Source: Davidsoniella eucalypti
Lineage: Eukaryota > Ascomycota > Sordariomycetes > Microascales > Ceratocystidaceae
DNA length: 64,000 nt
Direction: 5' to 3'
NCBI GenBank assembly: GCA_004009845.1
Contig: RMBW01000041.1
Location: 124,001-188,000 of the forward strand
Shown here: in pieces, positions 1 through 12,081 of the stretch
How the letters are laid out: every line of letters begins with the position of its first letter
How positions within the stretch are numbered: position 1 is the first letter of the stretch
Translations under genes and position numbers: made by a program
The notes under the pieces: model-generated
The model's input: only the letters and a program-made list of their open reading frames with translations
What the model was told of the DNA's origin: nothing
Databases searched by the model: none

Positions 1-928
1 ACTTTAGGCTAGTGCTTGCGATGAAGAGAGCTAGTAGTAGCGGTAAACGGTAGTTCAAATCAAACAAAGTAAAGAAGAAAAAGTTTCGCCAACGAACACG
101 CCGGGGGATGGAAGCGAGAGGCTAATTGACCAATTGCGGTAAGCCGACTTTAATCTTTTTTTTTTCTTGGAACCCCGCCTTGGTTGCAGGGACCGTGGGC
201 AATTTTTTTTTTCTTTCTTTTAACCCCTCCTCCTAAGAAAGGCAATAGGAGAACAAACAGATACTGCACACTCAAGAAATACATATTGACTTGATGCAAG
301 TAAAATCACAATATCATACATGTTGGTACTAAAAAAAAAGGAGTATCCAATTGATCCATGTAAAATTATAAAAAAGAATACACAAAAGTTTGTTGTGGAG
401 AAGATAAGATAAGAGTGAATAAGCCACTAGAAAAACTACAGAAACAAGGTGGCAGGCAAGTATGAAGTTTCTGCATTTTAGCATCAAAAAGTAGTTGCAC
501 CACAAGAAAACAAAAACAACTGCTAAGCAAAAATTAAAACAATCAGAAATTTTGCTTTGGCTTGTACCTAACTCGACTAAATGGTACTAACAGTATCGGC
601 TTGAAAAAAGAAAACAAAGCCTTACGCTAAGTTATCGTAGTATTGGCTCTAGCAACAATAGCATGCAATATATTTAGTTTGTAGCCTCGTCCCTCGTAAT
701 CTTTTTTTTCTGTCTCATTGGAGTTTCTTTTTCTTTTTCTTCCTTTCTTTTTCTTATCCGTCACGAATTCTTTAGACAAAATTTTAGAGCTTGCACAATA
801 GATTTCCTTTTGCTTTTGGGTCACCGTGATTATACAGGCAACAAAAAGTTTTTTTTCTTTTCTTTTCTCTCCCACATAACCGCCTAAACGCCAATCAAAT
901 ACCGACAATACTCTCCAGATAGCCCAAC
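1..928. other. 5' flank of the arginine methyltransferase gene
   Basis: No convincing gene is visible here. The stretch is AT-rich with long A and T runs. The last 250 bases before the ATG at 929 are rich in pyrimidine tracts on the plus strand, as is common in fungal promoters and leaders. Open frames on both strands are low-complexity and judged spurious. Confidence 0.5.
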
Positions 929-2556
929 ATGTCGCAGACGGAAGTTGATAAGCAGAAGGAGTCGCTGGCCAACATGGCTCACTCCGAGCAGCACTACTTC
1001 AAGAGGTGAGTCTCCTAATGATAGTGCGCTGTCTATCCTATCTCGCACGCAGAAACGGAGATAGAGGCAGATAGAGCTGGAGAATATCCATAGAAATATA
1101 CAGTACAAATCTTGCTAACATTGGCTTTTCTTGCGCTTAGCTACGACCACCACGGTATTCACGAGGAGATGCTGGTATGATATATCCTTCCCAACCGCTA
1201 AGGCGATCACTCTACTTGATGCGTGATGGGCTAGGTGTATACACACTGTGCCTTGAGCCGCATTTTTCTCAACCTATGACATCTCCATATACAGATAGGA
1301 TTACACGATACAACTCAAGCCACGGCTCGCAACAGAGTGCTGACAATCTTGACAATATACAGAAGGACGATGTCCGTACCCGCTCCTACATGAACGCTAT
1401 CGTCCAGAATGGCCACCTCTTCAAGGACAAGGTCGTCCTGGATGTTGGCTGCGGTACTGCTATTCTGTCCATGTAAGCGTTTTGCCACTCCATTACAACT
1501 CAATCTCATGTAAACATACTAACCCGTGGTTTCTTCTTTTCCTCTATAGGTTCGCTGCCAAGGCCGGTGCCAAGCACGTCATCGGCGTTGACATGTCGTC
1601 AATCATCTTCAAGGCGCGCGAGATCGTCGAGGTCAACGGCCTGTCTGACAAGATCACCCTGATCCAGGGCAAGATGGAGGAGATCGAGCTGCCTTACCCC
1701 AAGGTTGATATCATTATTTCCGAGTGGATGGGCTACTTCCTGTTGTACGAATCTATGCTAGACACCGTTCTATACGCCCGTGACCGCTACCTGCAGCCCA
1801 ACGGCCTGATCTTCCCTGACAAGGCTACCATCTTTATCGGTGGTATTGAGGACGGCGACTACAAGGACGAGAAGATTGGCTGTAAGTTTAACATATACGA
1901 CAAGAAGGGAGAAACGAAGTGGTACTGGTGGATGGCTACTGCAAGAGAATACATGACTAACTTTCTTCATGATAGTCTGGGACAACGTCTACGGCTTCGA
2001 CTACTCGCCTCTGAAGGCCACCGCTCTCTCGGAGCCCCTCGTCGACACTGTCGAGATGAACGCCGTTGTGACCGACCCTACCCCCGTTCTCACTCTGGAT
2101 CTGTACACGTGCACGACCGACGACCTGGCCTTCACCGTCCCTTTCAAGCTCAAGGCCCGCCGTGACGACTTCATCCACGCCCTAGTATCGTGGTTCGACA
2201 TCGACTTCACCGCCTGCCACAAGAAAATTCGCTTTTCTACTGGCCCCCACACCAAGTACACTCACTGGAAGCAGACTGTCTTCTACCTTAACGATGTCCT
2301 GACCGTGGAGCAGGGTGAGGAGGTCGAGGGTGTCTTGCAAGTTCAGCCTAACGAGAGAAAGCACCGTGATCTCGATATTAAGCTGCAGTACAAGTTGTTG
2401 ACTGAGAATATTACTCGCCAAGCTGAGGGCTCTTGCAAGTACCAGATGTGCTACTTTTGTTTTGTTGTTTCTCGCGACCCTCGACATAATATCCTTTATC
2501 CTCTGTATCTTTCGCCATTCGTTTTCTCCCTCTCTTACATCTATCCCACCGTTTGA
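929..2556 (+). CDS. HMT1: Type I protein arginine N-methyltransferase (PRMT1/HMT1)
   Basis: This enzyme transfers methyl groups from S-adenosylmethionine to arginines of RNA-binding proteins and histone H4, in nucleus and cytoplasm. I place five exons: 929-1005, 1141-1174, 1363-1472, 1550-1881 and 1976-2556, with GT-AG introns that keep frame and give 377 residues. Family marks are HYFKSYDHHGIHEEML at the N-terminus, SAM motif I (VLDVGCGTAILSM), IGVDMSSI, the double-E loop SEWMGYFLLYESM, and THW (FSTGPHTKYTHWKQT). Two oddities stand out. The third glycine of motif I, usually GCGTG, is alanine. The reading frame also runs 34 residues past the usual end (QMC), because the codon at 2452-2454 is TAC where the inverted copy at 30374 has TAG. 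Without this extension the protein would be 343 residues, the usual fungal length. The start was chosen because MSQTEVDK leads directly into the conserved region. Confidence 0.93.
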
Positions 2557-3706
2557 TCTGATCAATCACTAGTATCAGCTACTAGTTGCCTATCACTTTG
2601 TCTTCTTATCCACCTCTAACTCTCTCTCTTCACATGGTCTCTCTTATTATCATATGGTCTGACGTCTATTCACTCATAGTTGTTTCCTTATCCTCCATGG
2701 CTCTTGCTAGTTTTTTTTACATGACATGAACTTCGTTTTGGCTTCTTTCTTTCCTTTGCTCTGGTTTCCAAAACTTTTCCATATCATCTGATATCACATT
2801 TTCTAGGCTGTCTTCTTATTTATTGCTTTCATTCTATATCTCATATCGATTGCACACATAAAAACTTCTATACATTTCAAATTAAAACGTAACATCTTAT
2901 GCTTGTATATGTTCAAAACAATAGCCTTGCGATCGGCACCCAAGATGGTTGAAGATGTAGGAGGAGATTGCCGTCTAGATACCGACAGTTGGTCAAGTCA
3001 GTACATACGACGTATGAAGAAGGGCTAGAATTGATGTTGTTAGTGTACCAGACATCAAGGCTTTCTGACTCTATCATCTTTCTTCCTTTCTTCGAAGTAG
3101 AAGTTATGTGTCCCATCTTGGACCTCTTAGTGAGCGGCCCCTACAACAATAGAAACAAAAGAAATATTTTTATTGTATTCCAAGCGCCGCTGAATCGATA
3201 TGAGTCAACCACCACTCAAGGTAAATTCAAATATCGTCCTCAAGCACTATTATTTCCTACTTTACTCCAGGCTGTTTTTACTCAACTCGGTGTATCTCAT
3301 TATAGCCAACGGCCTTGAACGTTGTTCTCATATCTTAACAAAATAACGATGTTTGTGCCACCATGCTTCTAGAAGTAGTAGCCGCGGTGGCAAATTATCA
3401 AGTCATGCTAATTATGTTAATATCATGAATACGATGGCTTGTAATAAGCATTTCTACAGAATTCGGATCATGAGTCACTTACTTTTATTTAACATAGAAT
3501 TACAAATTCAAGTCAGTACAAAAGATCCATACAGCATGCAGTAGAATGGTATTGGTATTGTAGGTAAATATTAAGTACACTTGAGTATAAAACGTGTTCG
3601 ATTTTGGTCGACAATGAAAAGCCAAAATTAGCCCTCAAGTACAAAACGAAATGGTATACAGATAAGCCATTGTAGATCAATCAGCACTAAGTTAAAGAGA
3701 AAGATT
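2557..3706. other. 3' flank of the methyltransferase gene, duplicated elsewhere
   Basis: I see no gene here. The stretch is repeated in inverted orientation at about 29250-30270. Its distal part (about 3200-3540) is found a third time at 56105-56650. Short open frames occur but are not kept in frame between copies. Confidence 0.6.
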
Positions 3707-5104
3707 AGTTCTAACCAATAGTTTTAGAACGGTACAGGACAGCAGATAGAAATACAGTATGGTAGAGTCGATTAGGCTACTAGACTATCATGGACTTGCT
3801 TCAGTCACTTCTTTCGAGCATAGAGAAGATGGCAATCAATAATAGCGTGGACGAGATAAGTCAGTTATTTGATCAGTCACTTGATCAATCAAATTTGAGC
3901 CAGAAGAAAACGCTATGGCAATTCGCAGATCGCTTAGGCTTTTTTTTCGTTTCCTATTAAGCATTGAAGTAATTAATCCGTAGGTAGACGAAGAAGCGAA
4001 GGTGGAAATGCGCGGAATGGCGTCTTTACTGCTGATTAATATACAGATTCTAAATATAGCGAGAATTTTTGTAATGACATTGTGCGATCCAAGTAAAATC
4101 GGCCATCTATATATAATACGATGGTGGATTTCGGGCCCTGAAACGCCCTGACCAGGTATTAATGAGTGACATGTATTTTTACTTCAAGAATAATGTATTT
4201 ATTGACCAGCGAAACCAACAGTTGTGATTTGATAAGACGTCATGTCAGAGAACGATGGGCTAGGAGGTAATGGCAAACTAAACCGTCATGGTGGACAAAT
4301 ATGGTATATAAGATTGGCACACAGGGTGCCAAATCTTGTATTATATAAAATACATACACTTACTAGTCTACAGGATATATCTACCAACGTACAACCCTAG
4401 TATGATAATGATATAATAAAACAACAGGCCATCGGGTTCAGGTAATTGTAAATGAGAACTTGTAATATTAAAAACAAAAAAACGACGACAAAATAAGATT
4501 TGAGCCAAGTAGGACACAAGTCTAAACCTTGGGGAAGGCCAAACTTGACTGGAAGACTAGGCTATGAGATAAAAATGCAAAACTATGAAGAGCACAGAGG
4601 CTATATGATATGGTAAATGCTAATCTAGAAATGCCTGTAAAGCACCCTTTCTAACTCCACAGTGCTACAGCTTGAGATTTCTAGCCATGAAAACTTGATT
4701 TGCTGGTCTAGAAACAAGCATATGTCATGTATGGTTTAAAGATTTTTAGCCATGTATTTGTAGTAGGCCAGGGTGTTGTACTCGGAGGAAAGGGTTTCTG
4801 CCGCTTCAGCAGTCCATTTGTTGGTGAGCCACTCAATAGTCTGAGGATCAATCTTAGAGGAAGTGGTTTCACCACCCCAATGGAGACTGTAAAGGTAAAG
4901 TTAGTACATACTGTCATACAAACTCGAAACTATAAGGGCATATAATCAGAATACTTACACATGTTTGGATTCAGCATTAAATTTCATATCAAACATGTAC
5001 CAGCTTTCATCATTCGTCCTCTGGAAGACTTCGTAGTTGGTACCAGTGAAGATATCGGTGTAGAAACCAACCGTGCCAACAAGTAGAGAGTGGTTGACGC
5101 AACC
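3707..5104. repeat. Tandem duplication, copy 1
   Basis: This is a direct repeat of 5105-6461. Both copies hold the 3' part of a B gene (minus strand) and its 3' flank. The junction at 5104/5105 joins the middle of B exon 1 to sequence that normally lies about 1 kb downstream of the gene. The right palindrome arm has only one copy. Confidence 0.88.
4736..5104 (-). pseudogene. Truncated B-family secreted protein gene
   Basis: The remnant holds exon 2 (4886 down to a stop at 4736), the whole intron with its branch site, and about 146 bases from the 3' end of exon 1 (4959-5104). The signal peptide, acidic region and first cysteine are missing because the tandem duplication breakpoint cuts exon 1. 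What remains is almost identical to the intact neighbour at 6093-6821. With no start or promoter it is unlikely to be expressed as protein. Confidence 0.88.
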
Positions 5105-6461
5105 AGTTCTAACCAATAGTTTTAGAACGGTACAGGACAGCAGATAGAAATACAGTATTGTAGAGTCGATTAGGCTACTAGACTATCATGGACTTTCTTC
5201 CGAGAATAGAGAAGATGGCAATCAATAATAGCGCGGACGAGATAAGTCAGTTATTTGATCAGTCACTTGATCAATCAAATTTGAAGAAAAACGCTATGGC
5301 AATTCGCAGATCGCTTAGGCTTTTTTGCGTTTCCTATTAAGCATTGAAGTAAGTAATCCGTAGGTAGACGAAGAAGCGAAGGTGGAAATGCGCGGAATGG
5401 CGTCTTTATTGCCGATTAATATACAGATTCTAAATATAGCGAGAATTTTTGTAATGATATTGTGCAATCCAAGCAAAATCGGCCATCTATATATAATACG
5501 ACGGTGGATTTCGGGCCCTGAAACGCCCTGACCAGGTATTAATGAGTGACATGTATTTTTACTTCAAGAATAATGTATTTATTGACCAGCGAAACCAACA
5601 GTTGTGATTTGATAAGACGTCATGTCAGAGAACGATGGGCTAGGAGGTAATGGCAAACTAAACCGTCATGGTGGACAAATATGGTATATAAGATTGGCAC
5701 ACAGGGTGCCAAATCTTGTATTATATAAAATACATACACTTACTAGTCTACAGGATATATCTACCAACGTACAACCCTAGTATGATAATGATATAATAAA
5801 ACAACAGGCCATCGGGTTCAGGTAATTGTAAATGAGAACATGTAATATTAAAAACAAAAAACGACGACAAAATAAGATTTAACATTGGGGAAGGCCAAAC
5901 TTGACTGGAAGACTAGGCTATGAGATAAAAATGCAAAACTATGAAGAGCACAGAGGCTATATGATATGGGTAAATGCTAATCTAGAAATGCCTGTAAAGC
6001 ACCCTTTCTAATTCCACAGTGCTACAGCTTGACATTTCTAGCCATGAAAACTTGATTTGCTGGTCTAGAAACAAGCATATGTCATGTATGGTTTAAAGTT
6101 TTTTAGCCATGTGTTTGTAGTAGGCCAGGGTGTTGTACTCGGAGGAAAGGGTGTCTCCCGCTTCAGCAGTCCATTTGTTAGAGAGCCACTCAATAGTCTG
6201 AGGATCAATCTTAGAGGAAGTGGTTTCACCACCCCAATGTAGACTGTAAAGGTAAAGTTAGTACATACTGTCATACAAACTCGAAACTATAAGGGCATAT
6301 AATCAGAATACTTACACATGTTTGGATTCAGCATTAAATTTCATATCAAACATGTACCAGCTTTCATCATTCGTCCTCTGGAAGACTTCGTAGTTGGTAC
6401 CAGTGAAGATATCGGTGTAGAAACCAACCGTGCCAACAAGTAGAGAGTGGTTGACGCAACC
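5105..6461. repeat. Tandem duplication, copy 2
   Basis: This is the second unit of the tandem repeat that starts at 3707. It runs into the intact B gene at 6093-6821. The copies differ by small indels, for example the stretch around 4500-4530 is absent near 5880. Confidence 0.85.
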
Positions 6462-6821
6462 GCTCTCCTTAGCAATGCTAGCAATCACATCATTCCGGGG
6501 CTTGAAACCTTTGACGGGCTCGGTGCAATGCAAAAAGTAGTATGACTTTCCACGAACAAGCGGCACAGGGGCAACGGCTTTTATCGCATCATAGTTAGCT
6601 TCAACGTTAATCCGGTGGTCCGGGACAATGAAAGCTATCTCCTCCTCTTGACCATCTTCTGACACCTCGTTTGTCTTGATGTTGATGTCTTCCAGAGGAA
6701 CTTCATTGGTGCGCTCCTGAACATCTACAGAAAGATTTTCAAGGCTCGGGTTCTCGGGCACGGTCGGAACAGCAGCGCTGGAGGCCAGAGCACAGAGAAC
6801 GAGGACACTGAAGGATCTCAT
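6093..6821 (-). CDS. Small secreted protein, family B (left-arm copy)
   Basis: The predicted secreted protein has 218 residues and unknown function. Exon 1 is 6821-6316 and exon 2 is 6243-6093. The intron has a GTAAGT donor, a TACTAAC branch site and CAG acceptor, and splits a codon in phase 2. The start MRSFSVLVLCALASSAAVP is a clear signal peptide with an A-x-A type cleavage region. An acidic stretch follows to about residue 70, then KSYYFLHC with the first conserved cysteine, SGCVNHSLLVGTVG with the second, an FTGT motif, and in exon 2 a WGGETTSSK motif and the end YYKHMAKKL. Exon 1 translates identically to the right-arm copy at 27372. The upstream partner is the A gene at 9078-9823. It resembles a fungal effector, but no known family is recognised. 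Confidence 0.87.
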
Positions 6822-6982
6822 GGTGATAGAGCGAGAAGTTAAGGTGATGAAGGGATGATACTATAGAGTTGGCAGAGCTGTATCAAGTATAGTAAGAGTG
6901 GAGAAAGAGAGATGTGAGGGTGATGGTGAAGGTGGTGAGAATAAGATCCGAAACAGTGAGTAAACGAATGGACATGTCGTGA

Positions 6983-6990
6983 TACTTATA
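6983..6990 (-). promoter_or_regulatory. TATA-like box of B gene 6093-6821
   Basis: TATAAGTA on the minus strand, about 162 bases before the ATG, within a block (GATATAAGTATCACGACATG) shared by the B genes. A CT-rich leader lies between it and the start. Confidence 0.6.
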
Positions 6991-9077
6991 TCTTGTTTCT
7001 TAGGCTGCTGAGTCTTCTTTTTGTATATCATTTCCTCTTCTTCTCTAGAACCCTTTCAATACGTCTATATGCCCATGCAACAATGTAAAAACCTCGATAT
7101 CACAATATTCCCACATAAATAAAAGCACAGGCACATTACAGGCCATTCAACAAGGATAATTGTATCTAAATGTAGGCAAAGACTAGGTACATCTAGTCCG
7201 GAACGAACGATATGGTCTATATTAGAAAATCTTGGCCGCTTTATAAGCCATGCAAGCCAAGTAACTACATTCAAGGTTGAACAAGTTATAACAAAAGAGT
7301 GATAACTATGGCCCATGCTGATCATGCCGATCATGCCAAGCACTTGGAATGGCCAACCCATGAAAATCTGATAACCGGAGTTCACCAGGCTTGACCCAGA
7401 AATTATACATAGTTTCGGGTCTGGTAGGTTGGCAGTACTCAGTGGCATTCATAAAAAGCAACAGTTAAATTATATGCAAATTGGTCATTGGATAGATCTT
7501 GTGTTGATTTTACTACCTGGTATAGTGACTGTGATACCCTGGAATGACACAGATCAGAAAAAGATCGCTTAGACAATACAAGAATAGAATGTGGTTCTAG
7601 ACAAGACCAACCTTATTTAACAACCCAAACTGGGAAGAAGAAGGAGCACTAAATAACTAGTAAATACCATGAATTTACAATAGTATGGGCTTAGCATAAC
7701 TATTCTCTCTAGCTGGACTAAAAGATGTAGATATGTACACAAAACCCAAAACAAAACTTGAGGGAAAATAAAGATTCAAACATGGACATTTTTGCTAAAA
7801 TGTAGAACTGTGAAGAAAGTAGATTGGTATACTATTCTCAACCTCACATGGGCCAAACTATGTACCGGGAAGAGATCTTGATACGGAATATTTGCACACA
7901 TTCTTGTCTATTTGCCATTCTTCATTTGTTGTGATATTGAGTGCCATAGAATCAAGGGGCTAGATAGAGTCTTGGTGATTCCACACTGCGGGAATATATC
8001 ATAAACTTGATGGTGTGACATTAAAAATCGGCATCGCCTTAATCTTGTAGATGTTATGTAAGAAATTGTCCAAGAGGTTGTGGGGATGGATCGTAGTCTG
8101 TGATTTGATTTGACTATATTTAACGCCTACCACAGATATTTAAAGTCCTCCTCCACTCCACAAACCCAATAGCTTTGTATGCGGGACCATACTGTCTCCT
8201 AATCCTAGCTATATGTCAAAGCAAAATATTCGTCAACCGAGCTATGAAATATGGAGCACTGCGTGAAGAAAAAAATTGAACCAAAAATAAACATTACAAC
8301 TAACTATAGTTAGTGAAAACAATCTTCATAGCTCTATAGCTCCATAACATCAATTATTGAAAATGTTACAACCTATAGTAAAAGGCTTAGAATATTTTGA
8401 CAATGTTTTGTTTTCAGCACGGAATAGACATCATTCTAGAAACATGCCTAACTTTCCAAAGCTGGACTCTATTTCCTGCTTTCTTCTTATCCTATAGATT
8501 TGTCTTTTCTTATAAAGTTGTACTGCCTTGTATCTTTGATCCCTACATAGGACATTAATGCCAATGGTGCTCAGAAGCTTAATACTTGAGAGTACTACCT
8601 TAAAAAAAAAATTCAAGATTAGCATGTTATTTTTCTTTCACTACAAACAAAACAAAGGTTAATAAACATATAGCCAATTAGGTAAATGCAAAGGCTGTAC
8701 CAAGCTATAAACAAGACTTGAAATTTATAATAAAAATAAAAATAAAACTTGGACCAGAATAAGAACTGTGATGAAAACAAGTAGTAAGTTGGAATAAGTG
8801 AATTTAGATGCTAAAAGAAGGAACTATTGAAAGGAAAAATGCCAAATATGGGACTCCGGAGAAACTGTAGAAAGACTATTGAGGAAATAGAGGCCAAAAT
8901 GCAAGACTATGAAGTAGCCGAGGGGGCTATATGCCATGATTAAATGCGTCGTGTGGTGGAAAAATCCAGTCCCTAGTTAGGCTTTTTCCCTAATATAGAG
9001 CCAGTTGTAATATTGTCATGCTTGCATAAAGGTTGGCCTAGTAAAGATACTTCACGTAGAGCTACTCGATACGCTTC
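6991..9077. other. A-to-B spacer (left arm)
   Basis: This is repetitive spacer shared by all A-B modules. It contains the A 3' flank, an AT-rich stretch and the distal B promoter. An open frame of 127 codons at 7065-7448 (minus) is matched at 26808-27128 and 13944-14423. It is broken by indels in the other modules, so I do not call it a gene. Confidence 0.6.
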
Positions 9078-9823
9078 TTACAGGTAATTAGTAAGGTAGT
9101 GGTAGTAGGACATGCAGTTGAAAGCAAGGGACAAAGTGTGACCCGCTCGTCTAACCCAATCGTCAGTGACCGGCTGCAAGACTTCGCTGCTATAATCAGC
9201 AGTGGTTTTACCACCATAGATAAGGCTATGAAGGCTGTTAGTATATGCTGATAGAGATAGATGTAGTGGAAATATTGTCAGGGAACTTACCGCTGTACAT
9301 GGCCCTCATCGTTCTCGACGACCCTGTAGAAGTCTGAAGTTGAGTACCAATCTGTATTTTCCGACTGGTAGGCGTGCCAGTGAGTGCCCGAAAATAGGTC
9401 CTCATTGGCATGAACCTTTCCAACAACCATTCCGACATCGTAGCAGCCGCCCGTGGATCTGATGACATGCGCGGAAACGTGATTTGAAGCCGTATATCCA
9501 TAAGGAATCTCATTGCATAGCATGAAGTAGTACGAAGCACCACGTCGAAGTTGTCGGTCAGAGCAGGCGCTATAGACTGCATCGAAGGCCTTGGATCCTC
9601 TCTGTTCCAGAGAGGCCGTACTAGTCTCAGTATTGGCTTCGTCAGACTCGCAATCTTGCTTGGCAACATAAAATTTAAGATCATCAAGAGAGATCGTGAA
9701 TTCTCGGGCTACCATCTTGCTGTTGGGATCATTGAAGCTATCAACGTCCATGTTGGTATGCTCAACCGGGACAGCAGCGCTGGAGGCAAGAGAACCAAGA
9801 ACAAGAATACCAAAGAACTTCAT
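9078..9823 (-). CDS. Small secreted protein, family A (left-arm copy)
   Basis: The predicted secreted protein has 226 residues and unknown function. Exon 1 is 9823-9291 and exon 2 is 9225-9078, with a phase-2 intron at the same site as in family B. The signal peptide is MKFFGILVLGSLASSAAVP. It is followed by a conserved region (EFTISLDDLKFYVAKQD), then a variable core with ASYYFMLC, GGCYDVGMVVGKV and LFSGTHWHAYQ, and in exon 2 LIYGG and the end FNCMSYYHYLTNYL. The two core cysteines match those of family B, and a third sits in exon 2. The mirror copy at 24381 differs mostly by amino-acid-changing substitutions. The partner B gene (6093-6821) lies downstream on the same strand. An effector-like role is inferred only from the secretion signal and variability. 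Confidence 0.87.
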
Positions 9824-10470
9824 GATGACTGAAGTAGAAGAGTAATAAGAATGGTGAGGAGGTAGTTGTTGGAATGTATTAAAGAGTGACTGAGATGAGA
9901 GGAGAAAGGGTTAGTGAGATGGTGAAGAGAAGATTTCAATTTAACAAAGGATGTGTGGGATATCGTGATTAATGTAGTTTTTTTGATTCTGTGTAGTTCT
10001 GGTCATCTTGAATAAATCTCTTTGGTAGAAGTTATTGATACATTTATGTCAATGCTGAAGTTACTCAAGCTCAAGCTTATTTTAGATTTATGTTATACTA
10101 GCCAAGATTTCCCATTTTTCCAGCCGGCCTTCCCTAGATGGTCAATGCTATTGGTGGTGAAGTAAAAAGCTTAGGGCAGTACACTACAAAATCACGCTCA
10201 TATCATGATCAAAGCTTAAGCCTCATTGAACCCAAAATAAAAGGGGGGAAAGCACAAGGCCAAGAATTTAAATTCTCGCACGACTTTACGTACGGATTGC
10301 TCAGGTATAGCAAGTAAAGTGACTTAGTTATAGTCGAATTACGAAAAAAAAAAAAAAATTGTAATGCAATGGATTAAAGATATTTGATGAAAGGGGTAGG
10401 AGCAACGCTAACCTTGCTAATTTTCCAACCTTAGTCCTCCTTAGGGTTAGGGGAATATGTCTGCAAAGAA
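9824..10470. promoter_or_regulatory. Promoter region of the left-arm A gene
   Basis: The plus strand of this stretch is the reverse complement of the upstream block found before every A gene. That block includes CACGATATCCCACAC, a CT-rich tract and AACAACTACCTCCTCACC before the ATG. No clear TATA box is seen. Beyond about 10430 it changes to a LINE fragment. Confidence 0.5.
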
Positions 10471-11774
10471 GCTTGTCTGCTTACTAAATTTATAGAAATC
10501 AATAACCCCTTAGAGTAATGTCTATGGTGATGTGAAATGGTCTTCGTGAGAAAACCTTTGACAGATGTTTGCCCCTCCAGCAGAAGAAGACCTTCGTTTT
10601 CCAACAAGAACTTGAATTTGTAAAGTTTGTATAGTGTAGGCGAAGGTGGTAGTGCACAAAATCTCCGTGATCTGATTGGGCGGTCAGCAGCTGGCCCAGT
10701 GTCTTCCTTGGGAGAGATAGTTCAAAGGTCCTGAGGTTTGCAGAAAGTCCCAGGGCCTTGTAAGTTGTCGGGTAGAGGATGTTCACCAGTCGGTGTACTC
10801 ATCCTGAAGCCGACTCCCGAGCAACTCGTTTGGCATGAGCAATGGAGGGAGGCAAGTTTGGAGGTGGGGGTAAAGTAGCGCCTTCCTTGGCCAGAGACTC
10901 TGCTATCTCACTGCCAGGTATACCAATGTGTCCAGGGACGCATATTGGTGTGACTTGTCCAGCTTTGACATGGCGGCACCGCCGTTTATCCGGCAAAGTT
11001 CGGGCCAGAGAGTGGAACTCTAAGATCTGAGCTTGGCTGTTGTCTGTGGGCGCGGAGCCGGGAAAGAGACAAGCATATGCTACTTGGTTGTCAAGAACAA
11101 CATGTTACAGCCGTATCATTTGACTAGCGGAGGACTGTGTTACCAGTGGCCCAGGCTAGTCCATCTTGCAGCCAGGAAAAGAGCAGGGGTTATTGCCGCT
11201 TCACGCTTCACGGCAGTGGTTTTCTAGACGGGTAAGATTGCTCCCACCAGGCCAGTGCTTCCGCATTGCAGAACAGAGTGGGAATCACACAGGTTGTGAC
11301 GGTGAGTCGAGCCATGGCAGGGGGTATGACGCTCTAAGTGTGTGAAAGTGACCTGGGGAAGTTGGCAACTTTGCATCCTCTTGAGGCCCAGATCTCCACA
11401 TGTTTGGTAAATATAAGCCAGAAACTAAACCATGTCATATCTTTTTTTCGGTGGATGGCCACTCCGCCAATCTTCGTATGGGTGGGCCTTTGACTAGGTT
11501 CTTGTGAAATGAATCACTTCGGTTTTGTGTGGGGTAAATTCAACTTCGTTTTCTTTCGCCTCGGCATGCATTCTTTTGACCTTACGTCTGGCCAAGGATG
11601 TAGACGCGGACAATGTCTTTGCAGAAGTTAAGATAGCCACATCATCAGCATAGCTGGAGCGGTTGTTGGAGCTGATGAGGGGTTGCATGAACAGCATGAA
11701 GAGGATGGGTTATATGGGGGAGTCTTGGGGGAGTCTACACCATATGTCTTTTTCCGCCGAGTCGAAGTCGGCAT
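10470..11774 (-). mobile_element. Degenerate LINE fragment (RT plus RNase H), left arm
   Basis: Read on the minus strand, the fragment shows a reverse transcriptase piece with the SSYADDVAIL catalytic motif near 11650. It then shows an RNase H piece with VPGHIGIPGSEIAESLAKEG near 10900, and the usual C-terminal LPRKTLGQLLTAQSDHGDF near 10690. Frames are separated by stops and deletions, and the 5' part is missing, so it is dead. It is the mirror copy of 22401-23700. The family is consistent with fungal Tad-type non-LTR elements. Confidence 0.8.
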
Positions 11775-12081
11775 TTTTTGACGGAGCCAGTACTGATACT
11801 AGTCCAGTTTCTCGGGAACCGAAAGGATCCAAGGCCTTCAATGCAGCCTATACGGCCTCCCGTTACGAACTTCAGAATGGTAGTTCGTACTACTTCATGA
11901 TGTGCAATGATGTCCCTTATGGCTTTGAGTTTGCAGAGGAAATTGTCCAGAATGTCATTAGAGCTATAGGCCGCTACTACCATGTCGGATTGGTTGTTGG
12001 AAAGGTTCATGCCAATGAGGACTTATTCTCAGGCATCTACTGCCACGTCCTCTAGAGGGAAAGTGGCAAACGGTTCTCAAC
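11775..12081 (+). pseudogene. A-family gene truncated at both ends (left arm)
   Basis: This is the core of A exon 1, containing GSSYYFMMC and HVGLVVGKV. The signal peptide is replaced by antisense LINE sequence, and the gene is cut at 12081 before the donor site. A stop occurs at 12053-12055, and WHV of the mirror copy has become CHV. An open frame from 11663 runs from LINE sequence into this core without interruption. The mirror copy is 22000-22400. Confidence 0.82.

Larger units (their letters stand above)
1906..12081. repeat. Left arm of a large imperfect palindrome
   Basis: This stretch matches 22094-30922 in inverted orientation. Landmarks pair in mirror order: the last methyltransferase exon (1976 with about 30852), its 3' flank, B gene 6093-6821 with 27372-28100, A gene 9078-9823 with 24381-25126, a LINE fragment, and a truncated A gene (11775-12081 with 22094-22400). 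The summed coordinates of paired landmarks change from about 32828 to about 34190, because this arm alone carries an extra tandem duplication (3707-6461). The outer boundary lies inside the last intron of the methyltransferase gene. The inner boundary lies inside a truncated A gene. Confidence 0.9.

Noticed and set aside
1482..2165. Long frame of 227 codons across the methyltransferase gene
   Set aside because: Part of it is exon 4, but it starts in an intron and leaves frame at exon 5. The spliced model explains the conserved motifs.
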